DNA of 64,000 nucleotides from Apoda limacodes (Eukaryota; Arthropoda; Insecta; Lepidoptera; Limacodidae): assembly GCA_946406115.1 (NCBI GenBank), contig OX291562.1, positions 6,850,001 through 6,914,000 of the forward strand, in the 5' to 3' direction. The notes under the pieces are model-generated. The model did no database searches, was not told the DNA's origin, and saw nothing but the letters and a program-made list of their open reading frames with translations. This document shows positions 44,880 to 56,729 of this stretch, one piece after another (the stretch's first letter is position 1; each line of letters starts with the position of its first letter). Made by a program: the position numbers and the translations under genes.

Positions 44880-45957
44880 CCATCCCTTTAATTCCAGACA
44901 TTATTATCTTTATTGAATTCTTCCACAGTATAGTATCCCTTGTTAATAAGAACATTGTTAATATAAGTTTCAAAAGTATGTACAGGTAGGTTAACAATAT
45001 TCTCAGGAATTGTATTAAAAAAAGCAAATGCTCTGAATTATGAAAGAGCCACGCACCTTCTGAAGGCGACATTTTGGAATCGCAAGTTTATTTCTAGCAA
45101 GTTCGCAAGTTAGTTTCTGGACTTTGTGTATGTCACTATTTTTAACAAATAAACTTAGGTTGTTACGTACATACAGTAAGCAGGCGTAAATATACTAAGA
45201 AGCTACAGTAAGTACATGAATTTTTTTTAAGAGATCTCGTAATACATTGATATTATTGCTCTCTTTTAGAAGCATAAAAATACTTTCTATATTAGCCGCC
45301 CTTCCCCACAATAAAATACCATCTGACAGAAGGGAATGAAAATAACTAAAGTATACTAACCGAGCAGTTTCTATATTAGTAAATTAAGCAACTTTTCTGA
45401 CAGCATAAGCGGCGAAGCTGAGTTTTCGAAAAAGACAGAAATATGTGAGTGTCATTGTAATTTAGTATCTAAAGTGATGCCCAAGAAGACTGTTGACTCA
45501 ACTAGTTTGAGTGCTTCAACGTTTATAAATAATTGAGTTGGAGTATCCTTGACATTTGGTAAAGAAAACTTTAAGCATTTTGTTTTCTGTGCATTCACTA
45601 AAAGATTATTTGATGTGAACCAACTAAGAACTTACGAAAGTGTACGATTTATATCGTCATATGTATCTTTGTTTCTATCAACATTAAATGTCAAAGACGT
45701 ATCATCTGCAAAAAATACAATTTTGCACAGGTTTTCCACATAAAAAGGCAGATCGTTAATACACACTTCGAATAAAAAGGGGCCTAGTATAGAACCCTGG
45801 GGCACTCCCATCACAACAGGTGATCCAGAAGATTTCACTCCATTGGTGTCAACTTTCTGAGTTCTATCACTTAAATATGAAAAAATAAGTTTAAGAGCCG
45901 TATCTACAACACCATAATGATTTAGCTTTCGAATAAGAGTTTTGTGTTTAGCACTAC
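44880..45957 (-). pseudogene. LINE reverse transcriptase remnant of a third family
   Basis: Minus-strand frames give motif [25 protein letters not shown] sequence, then FFADDTSL (motif C), NAQKTKCLKF, a FLGITLDTKLQ block and, further on, ARLVYFSYFHSLLSDGILLW. Frames are interrupted by shifts and stops. The protein differs from both the Jockey and CR1-like elements here. The 5' side is replaced by a CR1-like fragment at 45958. Upstream 44390-44800 is an unrecognised GC-richer segment, possibly its 3' end. Confidence 0.75.
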
Positions 45958-46228
45958 ACCACTAAAGTGATTAACAATCTAACGGTCTGCCAGATGCTAA
46001 GCGGTTACCGCAGCCATAGGCTAAAAACACCTTAGGCATTACTAGCGCGTTGTCGATGCTTTAAAAATCTAATAACGTTCTTCTAAAAGGACCTTGTATT
46101 GTACTGTACAGCTTAGATAAAACCTCGGCAGGAAGCTCATTCCACAACCTGAGCTTTAGCAGGTGGAAGTTTCTCTGAAGCAGTACTGTACGTGACCATT
46201 TAGGTTCTAGTGTGTGGTGATGAAGGCA
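45958..46228 (-). mobile_element. CR1-like LINE, old 3' fragment
   Basis: Minus-strand match to the C-terminal block and tail (ATTCCACAACCT, GGAAGTTTCTCTGAAGCAGT, TAAGCGGTTACCGCAGCCAT). Highly diverged, indicating an old insertion. Abuts the third-family LINE remnant. Confidence 0.75.
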
Positions 46229-46506
46229 GGCAGGCAACAATTCCAAATCTAATTACGTACTTATAAGAAACCTATACTGTAGTCTCTAGAGAAACCCTTG
46301 ACAGGGATTAATTGTAAGAAGAAACAATTCAATAAGTACGTAACAAGACCAATTAATATTTACTTGTTAATTTATTTACTATTTTATAATAATAATTTTG
46401 CATGATAGATATTATTGATCCTAGTACTAGCAATTCCTCGAAAAATATTGACATTTACAAAAGCTACCCTACTACGCACTGCTCTTTTATGCTTGGTTCT
46501 TGGTTT

Positions 46507-46786
46507 AATAATTCATTCTCACACCTTAGAACCAAAAGGGTCGCGGACAGTGCGGTTTCAGAGAAACTTCCTCCCACGAACGCTTGGGTTGTGGAATGAG
46601 CTCCCTGCCAAGGTTTTCTCTAAGGACTACAGTATGGGGTCCTTCAAGAAAGAAGTTATTGGATTTATGAAGGGTCGGCAACGCGCGAGTGATACCCCTG
46701 GTGTTACATGCGTCCATAGGCCACGGTGACCGCTTACCATCAGGCGGACCAAATGCTTGTTTGCCACCTTATTGGTTTAAAAATAA
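46507..46786 (+). mobile_element. CR1-like LINE, 3' fragment
   Basis: Encodes the conserved block RTVRFQRNFLPRTLGLWNEL ... GRQRASDTPGV and ends CACCTTATTGGTTTAAAAAT. In opposite orientation to the fragment at 45958-46228. Confidence 0.85.
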
Positions 46787-46799
46787 TAACAGAATAAAA

Positions 46800-47990
46800 T
46801 GAGCAAGTGTGTTAAAAAGTAAAAAAAACTACTTTATAACGTTTAATAAAAAATACTTTTAAACAAGTCATAAAGACACACACACACTCTTGAAACTTGG
46901 TTTCTTAGAACTTATTTTTTTATCAACGTTAAAGTGTAGTGAAACGTTACAATTGAGGTGAATTCCTTTGATCTGTTTTTTTTTTCTATTTCCTTTGTTA
47001 CTGCAAGACATTTATACAACTGGACATCAAAGAATTCTTAAATTATACCTACCTAGGTTGTTGTTTCAAATGTTATTCGTTTTAGTTTGGCAACTAAATT
47101 AAATTTATTACTTTTCAGAAAACTGCAACAATAAAGACAAGAGCGCTTGCGATTTCATTTTCATATTTTCTTTTTTATAAATGAGTATAGGATATTAAAC
47201 TTAGAAGCGCGTCGCTGTCAACATACAAAACTTTAAAGAGCGTTGCAGTTAACTTACAAAACTTAAACGCACGTTGCAGTTAGCATATGAAACCTTAAAT
47301 TGCGTTGCAGTCAATATACAAATTGAGTTTCAAGTTGTAATATCATCAAACAAATATAAAAAATGTACTTAAATAATCAATTTTTAACAAAAACATAAAC
47401 TGACTTTAAGCCTACTAAAAAGTAAAAAAATAAGTCCCTTAAGCAGACTTATGGACAGAATATTAAGCTACGTTTTATTTTCCTTTCAATCGATTACTTA
47501 AAATTGAAACAAGTAAAGATAGTCAAAAATAGTAGCGTAAATATCCTAGGTCTGTGGATTTAAGAGCAGTGGCAATCGATTTTTTTCTTGCAATGTCAAA
47601 TGCATATAATGTCAAAATGGTCATAGAATTTGTTGCTTTGCACTTAGGTTAATGCTGTTTTACCTCTTTTAAAAAAAATTGTGAGATGGAATTACACAAC
47701 GAAATAGTGCGCACTGCGAGATAGAATCGACTTTCTGTAATTTGTGTTTGTTTCCGCACGTAATTTTTGAACATGATGCATTGAAGCATTTAAAGGCCAT
47801 GTACTACGCAAAAACATCCGCAGATCGCTACAATAGTGCTTAAAACGTAGTGAAGAAATGTTTTCACTACGTGTTTTACAGATGAAGGGTTTTTTATCTT
47901 TACTGATAGCCTCGTATGGTTTCGGTGAATTTAAAGGCCAATAATCCCTATGCACCAAATATGATGCGCGCTCCGCCGCAGTGCACCCAG
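46800..47990. other. AT-rich stretch, nothing recognised
   Basis: No gene. A short block at about 47215-47310 repeats variants of GCGTTGCAGTYAACATACAAA three to four times (imperfect, unit roughly 36 bp). Confidence 0.45.
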
Positions 47991-47999
47991 CCTTTGAAT

Positions 48000-48503
48000 C
48001 AGTGTTGCCACATGGTCTCGGCGACGTACCACTTAACTAATTTGATTTCCCCCCAGAAATCCCCTAGGACGCCCTCACTAAGCGGATGGTGGCATGGGCC
48101 ATGGCGCGATTTTTTAAAGCGGCGATCATGTTGGGATTATTGGGTTTTGCATTCAGAATCATAGTATTAATAAATTTTATCGCCAGACCATGAAGTTTCC
48201 ATGAAGTTGTCCCTCTAGTAAACTTACTATTCTCACCGTCATTCTCTCGTGGCGGCAGCATCGGTCGACCGGTCGACTGACTGCTGAGTTGCTGACTTGT
48301 ACTCACGAGTAATAAAAGATGGTGAAAAAAGATCCATATGAAACATCAGGTCAGGAAAAATAAAATATCACATTCAATAGCAAAAAAACTGTATTTGCGT
48401 GTTTTTGAAATTTCCCCTAAGAACACCCCCGAATATTCTTTACCCCTAACTTGGTTGAGAAACCCCTAAATCTAGAGGGAAATTCTCTGATCTGGCAACA
48501 CTG
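48000..48503. mobile_element. hAT-type non-autonomous element (MITE)
   Basis: 504 bp bounded by the inverted ends CAGTGTTGCCA and TGGCAACACTG. It is flanked by 8-bp direct repeats CTTTGAAT (47992-47999) and CTTAGAAT (48504-48511), 7 of 8 matching. TIR sequence and 8-bp duplication fit hAT. The interior has no transposase frame. Confidence 0.75.
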
Positions 48504-49091
48504 CTTAGAATGTCGAGTTGACAACTAGTGTCCACGTCATATAGGTTTGCACGTTTAAAACGCGAAGCGATAATTATATCGTAAATTGTTTTGTTAATCT
48601 CATTCACAGTAGTGCCTCCACCACGAACTTACATGGCTAGTCTGGACTTAGAGACAGGTAAAAACTCATCTATATAATCAAAATGATCTCATATAACTCT
48701 GGTTTTCTTGTACCAATCCTTACTAAATTAAAATGGGACCAATCTGTGGGTTACTGCTTCGCTATATGTAAAAAAAATCCAATCAGTTTATAAATGTCGG
48801 AGACCTGAGTTAAAAAACATTAAAAAAAAATACAACTTAATTAAGAACCTCCTCCTAGTTTGAGAATAGGAAGTATCTAAGATAGATAGATTATGATGAA
48901 AAAAAAAGTATTAGCAGAAAGAGGGTAGGAAGAAAAAGTTTGCTTGCTCTTTGCATATTTGTAGCACAATATTATATAATCACATAGTAAATACGTTATT
49001 CTGCATCGATTCCATAAAAGTAAGGTACTTTCCATACAGGTGTCACCCAGCCGAGTACACCTTGAAGCTTGTGGGAAACAGTCTCGAGTAA

Positions 49092-49194
49092 GCCAGACTC
49101 TGGAATTCGAAATAAAAATGTATGCAAGTACTTTCACGGGTCTCGATAGGTAAGATCTATTAGTATAATTGGTTTCCGAATTCCAGAGTCTGGC
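49092..49194. mobile_element. Tiny inverted-repeat element
   Basis: A perfect 18-bp inverted pair, GCCAGACTCTGGAATTCG and its complement, separated by 67 bp of AT-rich sequence. Could be a miniature MITE or an incidental palindrome; no target duplication is clear. Confidence 0.45.
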
Positions 49195-49300
49195 GTAATC
49201 AAGTCTGTTCCCAATATGCTTCTAGTACGAAAATATTAGTCTGCGTGTAGTTGTAAAGGCCATCTGTGGCCAAAAAAGTAGCCAGTAGTGAAAAAGTATC

Positions 49301-49716
49301 GGCCAAGTGCGAGTCGGACTCGAGTACCCTTCGTACTACTTCGTTTCGTACCATTATCTATAAAAACTGAAAAAAAATCACGTTTGTTGTATGGGAGCCC
49401 CCATTAAATATTTGTTTTATTTTAATTTAAAATTTAATTATTTATTTTTCAAGTGAATATATAACCAAATATTTTGTGAATATTACAAGCATCTACCTGT
49501 TGCCGTTATCAATATCGAGCAAAAATATCACGTTTGTTTGTAAGGGAGCCCCCTTAAATATTGTATTTGTTTGTATTTGTTGTTATAGCGGCAACAGATG
49601 CAGATGTGTCATCATGTGTGAAAGTTTCAAATGTCTAACTATCAATACAGCCTGGTAACAGACGGACGGACAGACGGACAGCGGGGTCTTAGTAATTGGG
49701 TACGGAACCCTAAAAA
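49301..49716 (+). repeat. Interspersed repeat G
   Basis: GGCCAAGTGCGAGTCGGACT start, internal AAATCACGTTTGTTGTATGG repeated as a diverged pair, and TACGGAACCCTAAAAAAAGG end. The fullest copy of the family in the window. Confidence 0.75.
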
Positions 49717-49970
49717 AAGGAACAGGTGTGTTATACAGTTTTCCTACCACCCTATACTACTGTTTGTAGTACTTGATGCGGGCAAAAAGCTAATACAAAG
49801 TTTATTCGGTAATAATAATTTATGGTCTCTGATAAAGGGAAGAGGAAATCCATAAAATTTACAAGCTCATAAATAATATTGGAGTAATAATTTTCCAGTG
49901 TCACTATCGTCATAAATTTAGTCAGATCCATGACAACCGTATTTGATGTATTCAATTATGTAACTATGCA

Positions 49971-50217
49971 TGACAGCTCCGTGGCTCAGTGCCTGCCTGC
50001 TAAATTGAGGGCGTGGGTTCGATCTCGCACAGGACAAACATTCATGAGATGAACATTTGTGTTTTTCCTGAGTCTAGGTGTTTTCTATGTATGTATTTAC
50101 AAAATAGTATATATATATATGTTGTGTCTGTTGTTTGGTATCCAAAGTGCTAGTTTTGTTTACTTTGGGATCATCAGATGGCGCAGTGTATTATGTCCAA
50201 AAATATTTATTCGTATC
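49971..50217 (+). mobile_element. tRNA-headed SINE
   Basis: Head with A-box GTGGCTCAGTGCC and B-box GGGTTCGATCTCG, body CTGAGTCTAGGTGTTTTCTA, tail ATCAGATGGCGCAGTG then ATGTCCAAAAATATTTATT. The body and tail match the minus-strand copies at 26135-26358 and 63832-64000. Confidence 0.8.
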
Positions 50218-50249
50218 TTAACAACTTCAAGGGAGATTTATGAAGTTAA

Positions 50250-51570
50250 TAATTAAGAAAATTAGCATTCCATAGGCAAATGGCTAAAACGGTATGGAGT
50301 TTCGTAATTTTTGTCCCTTGATCTGTCCGTAAAGATATGCTAATTTTGTGTCCAATCCCTCTTTCCACTTTTTAACGTGTGTTTTGAAAATCTGGAAAAA
50401 AGAGCCGAAAAGTAATTTTAAGACCTTAATAAATCAAGCTTTCAGCGGAAATGGTTTTAACCGAAATCTGTCAATAAGTTTTTCAGGTATAGTCCAATAA
50501 TGACGATATACCTACACAATGCGATTTTATAAACATTATTGAACAAACCACATAACCTTAAGGGTTTTATATCGAAAGTAAATCAAAACAGCAGAGTGTG
50601 TACCGTACACCCATCAATTTTGGATTCCGTACCACATACTAAATATATATATAACTGATGTTGAAAATTGTAGCTATTTGAAATACTGTTTAACAGAAAT
50701 TTGTTTAAAATATTTTTTTTGTTATAACTATTTTATAATTTTTTTGAATTATATGGTTTAAAAGTTATAACCCGGATTATTTAACACATTACTTTCACTA
50801 GCTCATGTCCGCGGTTTCGCTTGAATACAATTTGTACTTGCCAATATTACGACTAGGGCATGTAGTATCGGAAGGTTTTCAATTCCGATATTAGCTTTTA
50901 ATATATATTAATATCGGAATTGAACATATTTTTCATTAAGTTGTATTAGATACAAAATTTTTGAACATAAAAATAAAACAACTTCTGTGATGATTAAACT
51001 AAAAAAAAACAGAAAACTAAAATCAATCCTAATAAATATATTTAAAAATAGCACAACCTATAAACAAAATCTAAATTAAAAATACCTTCTGAAATAACTT
51101 CACTAAAATACTTAATGAAAAATTGAATAAAAAATTAACAAGAGAATAAAACTACTAATCCTGTACTATTAATTTTTTAGAAATCACCTCTTTTCCACAT
51201 AATGCGTTCATAGAAACTCCTCCACTCCGCTACTCTTCTGCTACTAATTGAATAAAAAAACTCAAAATCATCTAAATAAAATTGGACACAAATGTAACGA
51301 AACTCCTTATTTACTAACATAAAGTATATGTTTTTAAGAGATGTATATTTTTAGCTAGTTTAAATAACTTATTGGCGTGGCAGGCCCGGTTGTCAAAAGA
51401 TTGATGGCAGTGAATGTGTTAAGAGTGTTTTAAGATGATTAAGAATCTTAAATCTTGCGAAATATTCAGCCGAGGAAAAAACATATTGCATTTTGAGTGT
51501 AGCGATACCCTACATTACTTTGAGTTCAGCCTTCAGCTATTCTCGTTAAAAAACACAGAAAGAAACAGAC
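50250..51570. other. AT-rich stretch, nothing recognised
   Basis: No gene. A small hairpin around 50878-50930 (TTCAATTCCGATATTA / TAATATCGGAATTGAA) is the only structure noted. Confidence 0.4.
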
Positions 51571-51574
51571 TTTA

Positions 51575-51955
51575 GTTTTTAGGGTTCCGTACCAAAAGGG
51601 TAAAAAGCGAGATCCTAATTCTAAGACTCCGCTGTCCGTCCGTCCGTCTATCACCAGGCTGTATCTCATGAACATTGATAGTTAGACAGTTAAAATTTTC
51701 ACAGAAGATGTATTTATATTGCCGCTATTACAACAAATACTCAAAAACAGAACATTTTAGGGGGCTCCCATACAGCAAACGTATTTTTTTTGCAACAGGT
51801 AGACGCTTGAAATGTAAACAGAATATTTAGTAACATATTCAATTTAAACAAAAAAAATTAAACTAAAATAAATATTTAAGCGGGGCTCCCTTACAACAAA
51901 CGTGATTTTTTTTGCCGGAAACCTTCGTGCGCGAGTCTGACTCGCACTTGGCTGA
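51575..51955 (-). repeat. Interspersed repeat G, reverse orientation
   Basis: Begins TTAGGGTTCCGTACC and ends GCGCGAGTCTGACTCGCACT on the plus strand, the reverse complement of the 43267 and 49301 copies. Internally diverged. Confidence 0.7.
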
Positions 51956-53479
51956 TTTTTATATCGCCGAGAAGCTATTATGTGTCTTTATCGTTTTCTC
52001 TTTCAGCCATTTTGCGTTTTGGCCATTATACGTTTTGGTCAACTTTAGTCCATGTCCATAATAATGGTGCGTAGCATTTAGTAATTTTGTATTTGAAAAC
52101 AGACAGAAATTGTATAATTTTGTAATTTAAATCAAATATGATAAGAATGAATGATCCTGAAAATATAATTTTTCAATCATCCGGTCGTTTGCAATAGGAT
52201 TTTTCAATGATCCGTATTTTTCGATTATCCTACGACATAAAATACAAGCATTGAATTTGAAATCTTTGAAGTTTGTTGAAATGTGTTTTTAGAGAGAACT
52301 CTGTCTGTGCACATGAGGCCTTCACAGGCCTACAGACGCAAAATTTAAGGCCGGCCATTGTTGTGGAAACATATGAGTGAGATCTGCTGCGATAATTAAC
52401 TCAAAGAATTCGAGTTCTGTTACCTGTCCTATGGACTGCGTAATAGCCTCACAAAACTGGTCATACTTTAGAAAGAGACATCTAAGTTGTAACTACCAGT
52501 GTCTTTTTTATAAAATAAAATAAATCGATAGAAGTAGACAAGATACATCAGATTCGTCTCTTTCACACTTCTGCGACTGTTTTTTACTTTACAGCTGTCA
52601 AGAAAATGCGGTTTTATATTCATAATAGATGTCGCATCCGTGTGGTTAAATAAGGCAGTTAATTTTACGCCTAGGCAGATCGTCAAGTATAGAAAAGAAA
52701 GGAACATAAATCGCACTATTTAAGTCATGTTTGTTGGGTTAGGTTCAATTTCTCTTTTGTCAACGTAAAAGCGGAGCAAGCAAAGCGAGCGACGCATTCA
52801 AGGCAAGTATCATATAATAATCTGTTCAGTTATATGATAATTTCTTTTCCATACTTAATGATCTACCTAGGCGTCTAATTAACTGGCGAATTTAACTAGA
52901 TAGCTGAGACATATACATAACGTATTAAAATCAAAAATGAGACTGCCAGCTACAATCTACATAAGGAAGTAAATCACAAAATAAGTTTATTTGGTAGACT
53001 TTAAATTAAACGCTACCATTGAAATCCGACCTTTATTCTCATGTTGCCCAAAGCTTATAACTAAAGGCTACGGTGAATATTTAACACGTACTTAAGCTCT
53101 TTGTAATTTAAACTAACAACGTGTGGCTTTCATAATAATCTTTACTTAACAATTATTCTCAAGTTTTTCTTTCTTTCTCAACAGCATAAAGTAGGTCGCA
53201 ATGAAATTTTCCAGAATTCATTACTACCAACAAAAATAGAAACTGTGGCACACTTTTTGAGAAGGCTTTGTCTATATAAAGGTTTATTTATGAGTTGCAA
53301 ATGTATTTTTTCTTTATTTTGTTTTTTCTAGGTCTAACATTAAAAAAAAAATGTTTTTAACGTTTCGCGAACAAGTTTAGCTGAAACATTGAGATAATAG
53401 ACAACTTAGATACGTAGGAAAGTAGTTTTTTATGTGTCACTTATGCAAAATGCAAAATAGTACATTATGTATTAAGGAT

Positions 53480-53750
53480 GGTAAGGAGAAAATTACTAAC
53501 GAGAGGCTATTTAGAAGTCTAGTGCTGAAGGCCAAAGGCTCTAATGAATGTAGTTTGTAGTTTCCCTACCGCCCGTGTTACATACAATGTCTTTCATCAC
53601 ATTTGCGTGTAAATAAATAAAAATATAAGGTGAATAAAAATAAACTTACCAAAATACAATTGAAATGGTGAGAATAGAAGCAGAGAAAACAACCCCAGCG
53701 CCAGATATCTAGAGCGAAAAATGCTTTGATAAAAGTAAAATTTACAAAGA
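53480..53750 (+). repeat. Dispersed repeat, copy 2
   Basis: Same orientation as 19100-19400; the two are clearly homologous over about 250 bp but diverged. Lies in the loop of the foldback structure. Confidence 0.55.
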
Positions 53751-54251
53751 AAAGCCTTGTAGAAAATGTCTATCACATCTTGGTAAGTCCTACAAAAGAT
53801 TTATGGCTAAGAAAATTTATCAGGCTATTGCGTTGTGCTTAAAGTTTTACATTAAGTTTCACGTAGACGTAACGTTACGATCAATTAATGAAAAGTTCGC
53901 TGAAGAAGCAGTTAAAATGCTGATGTATCTCGTAACATTAGAAACTGAAGCGGAAAAGCGTAAGCTATAACGGAAATTAGACTATTAAATGCGTTCGAAT
54001 GTCGTATTAATATTATTATTTTTTCATTAGTCCTTTTGTGTTTATTTGCGAGAGTAAAACACTCGTGGACCTGAAACATAAATTTTTGAAAATGATTTTT
54101 TTTTCCTGATAAATAATTAAAAAAAATCTTAGAAAACTTATTAGATCTAAAACATTTTAAAACATAACACTGCTATTTTATATTTAAATTATTAGGACTA
54201 AACTGTTTGAATTTATATGTAACGAGTATGTTATCAAAGATCAGAAATGGT

Positions 54252-54500
54252 GGTGGCCTAGTAGTTTCGGTGTCTGCCTCGCGTTCTGAGGGGTGTGGGT
54301 TTAAAGTTAGCGTGTACCATTTTTCTTTAAATTTATAGTATATTATTAGTTAACACCGCTGGCTTTTCGGTAAAGAAAAATATTATGACGAAACCAACAT
54401 AAGTCAAAAATACTTATGTGATGTACATACGCACTTACATTCAAAATATTTACCCACTGTGTCTGCGCGTGACGCACTCAGGCAAAAATTACCCTTGCCC
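54252..54500 (+). mobile_element. tRNA-derived SINE fragment
   Basis: GGTGGCCTAGTAGTTTCGGT and GTGTGGGTTTAAAGTTAGC form A- and B-box-like segments, followed by a body ending near GACGCACTCAGG. The B-box is mutated. Fold of a true tRNA is absent. Confidence 0.5.
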
Positions 54501-55273
54501 TCATATTAAGGGCTTTTAAGGAAGTAAGATGTGGAAGATGACAAGTAAAAAAAATCCTGACCCAAATCAAATCTATCTCAAAGCGTCAATCATTTTATCG
54601 CACTACTAAAATAGGTAGTATGTATCTGTGGTTTTTTTTATTTAATTTGGAACCTTTCTACACGTCAAAAATTACTTTTTGTAATTTTTCAGCCACACTG
54701 TGGTCATATGATCACTTGACGACAGTTAACACGCGAAATGTTACAAACATAAAAGATGAATGTTTTTCGCTCACAAAGTAAAAACTAATCACATTTGTAA
54801 CTCAGCAACTCATAAATTAAATAAAACTTAATATAGACAAAACTTCTTTATACAGTGTGCTCCAGTCTTTGTTTTGAGGCGAGATCTGGAAAATTTCATT
54901 GTGACCTAAATATTGCAGTTCAGAAAGAAAGAAAACTCTCGAAATAATTGTTAAATAAAAATTAATATGAAAGCCTCACGTTGTTAGTTTAAATTACAAA
55001 GAGCTTAAGTACATGTTAAGTATTCACCGTAACCTTTAGTTCTAAGCTTTGAGCAACAGGAGAATAAAGGTCGGATTTTAATGTAACTGCCAGGTAAATT
55101 TAAAGTATGCAAATTAAATTACTTTGTGTTCTGCTCTTTGTTACTGGCAGTTACATTTTTTACATTTTACTATGTCATATGTTCAACCGATTAGGTTCAT
55201 CATCTCAGCAGGTCTCAACCATTTTTTTGCACAACAACAGACCGCCTTGAGGTTTGCATCTGACGGACAAAAA

Positions 55274-55850
55274 AAGGTTTACTCAACAGAGCGAAGCAGT
55301 ACTTCACATTGAGGCTAAGGTTGCTGCTTTACAAGTCGCAAGTCTAGCCCCATATGGAGTACCGCTGCCATCTCTGGGTGGGTACACCCGGATACCAGCT
55401 TGGCTCTTTTGACTCGATTCAACGACGGGCTGTGAGAATTGTCAACGATCCCAAATTCACTTGCCATTTTGAACCCTTAAGTCTGAGGAGAGACTTTGCC
55501 TCCCTTTGTTTGTTTTACCGCTTGCACAATGGGATGTGTTCTGAGGAATTGTTTAAAATGATGTCCACGGCTACTTTCTACCATCGCATTGCTCGCCATC
55601 GACAGGGAATTCATTGTCACACTTTAGAACCGAAATGGTCGCGTACAGTGTGGTTTCAGAGAAACTTGTTCCCGCGAACGCTTGGGTTATGGAATGAGCT
55701 CCCTGCCAAGGTTTTCCAAGTGATTAGATATTCAAAGGGTCGGCAACGAGTGAGTGATGCCCTAGTGTTGCAAGCCTCTAAAGGCCGCAGTGAACGTTCA
55801 ACACCAGGTGGACTGTTAGATTGTTTGCCGCATTAGTGGTATAAAAATAG
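55274..55850 (+). mobile_element. CR1-like LINE, 3' fragment of about 575 bp
   Basis: Aligns from TTTACTCAACAGAGCGAAGC through the C-terminal coding block to AGTGGTATAAAAATAG. It encodes MEYRCHLWVGTPGYQL and, after small indels, NLFPRTLGLWNELPAKVF. It has a deletion near 55720 and several substitutions, so it is of intermediate age. Confidence 0.85.
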
Positions 55851-56254
55851 TATATTATTTAACATTATAACTTGCAACGTAATGCAATAAATTTAAACAT
55901 CCGTTAAAAAAATGTTGTACATTGATGCATTTTGTGAGTAAGACAAAGTCATGTCAAAACGATGCTAAAAATTAATTATTGAAAATAGCTTACGTTATTT
56001 AATTTTATTTTAAATGCAGTTTTTCTATTTTATTAAGTTACTTGCTTATATTTCTGGCAAAATATAAATAAAATAAGTTTCATGTGATCAAAAACAGTAT
56101 TAATAACGAATCATTCAAACTCTAACTAAATGTATACGAAATATGATAAGTTTTTAGGTCCCCAATAAATCTCATTATTTGTAACCTTTACGTAATACGC
56201 GTTCGAGACGCACTTTGCAGATGTTCGGTTTATTTTTTTAATAAAACACACAAA

Positions 56255-56595
56255 GGAACTTATGAATTTGTAGGAATAAACTTCCCGTAGGAACTTATGA
56301 ATTTGTAGGAATAAACTCGCCTATATGCTATTCCAGGACCTAACCTATATGTATGCTAAGTTTCATCCCGATCCGTCTAGTGGTTGAATCGTGAAAGAGT
56401 AATAAACATCCATCCAAACAAACTTTTACATCCTTCTAATATTATAAATGTGAGAGTTTGTTTGGATAGATGTTAGTTACTCTTTCACGCTACAACCACT
56501 GCACGGATCGGTATGAAACTTGGCATACATATAGGTTAGGTCCTGGAATAGCATATAGGCGAGTTTATTCCTACAAATTCATAAGTTCCTACGGG
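56255..56595. repeat. Near-palindrome of an interspersed repeat
   Basis: The left arm (56286-56422) and right arm (56456-56593) are inverted copies over about 137 bp (GGAACTTATGAATTTGTAGG; CTATTCCAGGACCTAACCTA; GTGAAAGAGTAA), with a spacer of only about 33 bp. The left edge is also duplicated directly (56255-56282 and 56288-56316). A single related copy is at 63165-63335. Confidence 0.85.
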
Positions 56596-56729
56596 AATAA
56601 CTATAACACAGTTAAACGAACCATAGCTATATGTTATTATTTATTAATTTTTATTATAAGTATGAATAAGGTGTTCCATGCCGATAACCGAATTTAGGAC
56701 GGGTGGAGCTGCTAGCAAAATCTAGTATA

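Larger units (their letters stand above)
52990..55090. mobile_element. Large foldback structure (arms about 350 bp, loop about 1.4 kb)
   Basis: The left arm (about 53010-53370) is the inverted copy of the right arm (about 54755-55090). It shares ACTTAAGCTCTTTGTAATTT, AAACTAACAACGTG, the AATGAAATTTTCCAGA block and the GTCTATAT...TTTATGAGTTGC block, in mirrored order. The loop holds a copy of the 19100-19400 repeat (about 53480-53750) and a tRNA-type SINE head (about 54252). No transposase frame seen. Confidence 0.75.

Noticed and set aside
44645..44989. 114-codon plus-strand frame as a gene
   Set aside because: The minus strand of much of this interval belongs to a LINE remnant, and the plus-strand translation has no domain or signal features.
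56470..56697. 75-codon frame as a gene
   Set aside because: It is translation of one arm of the palindromic interspersed repeat.
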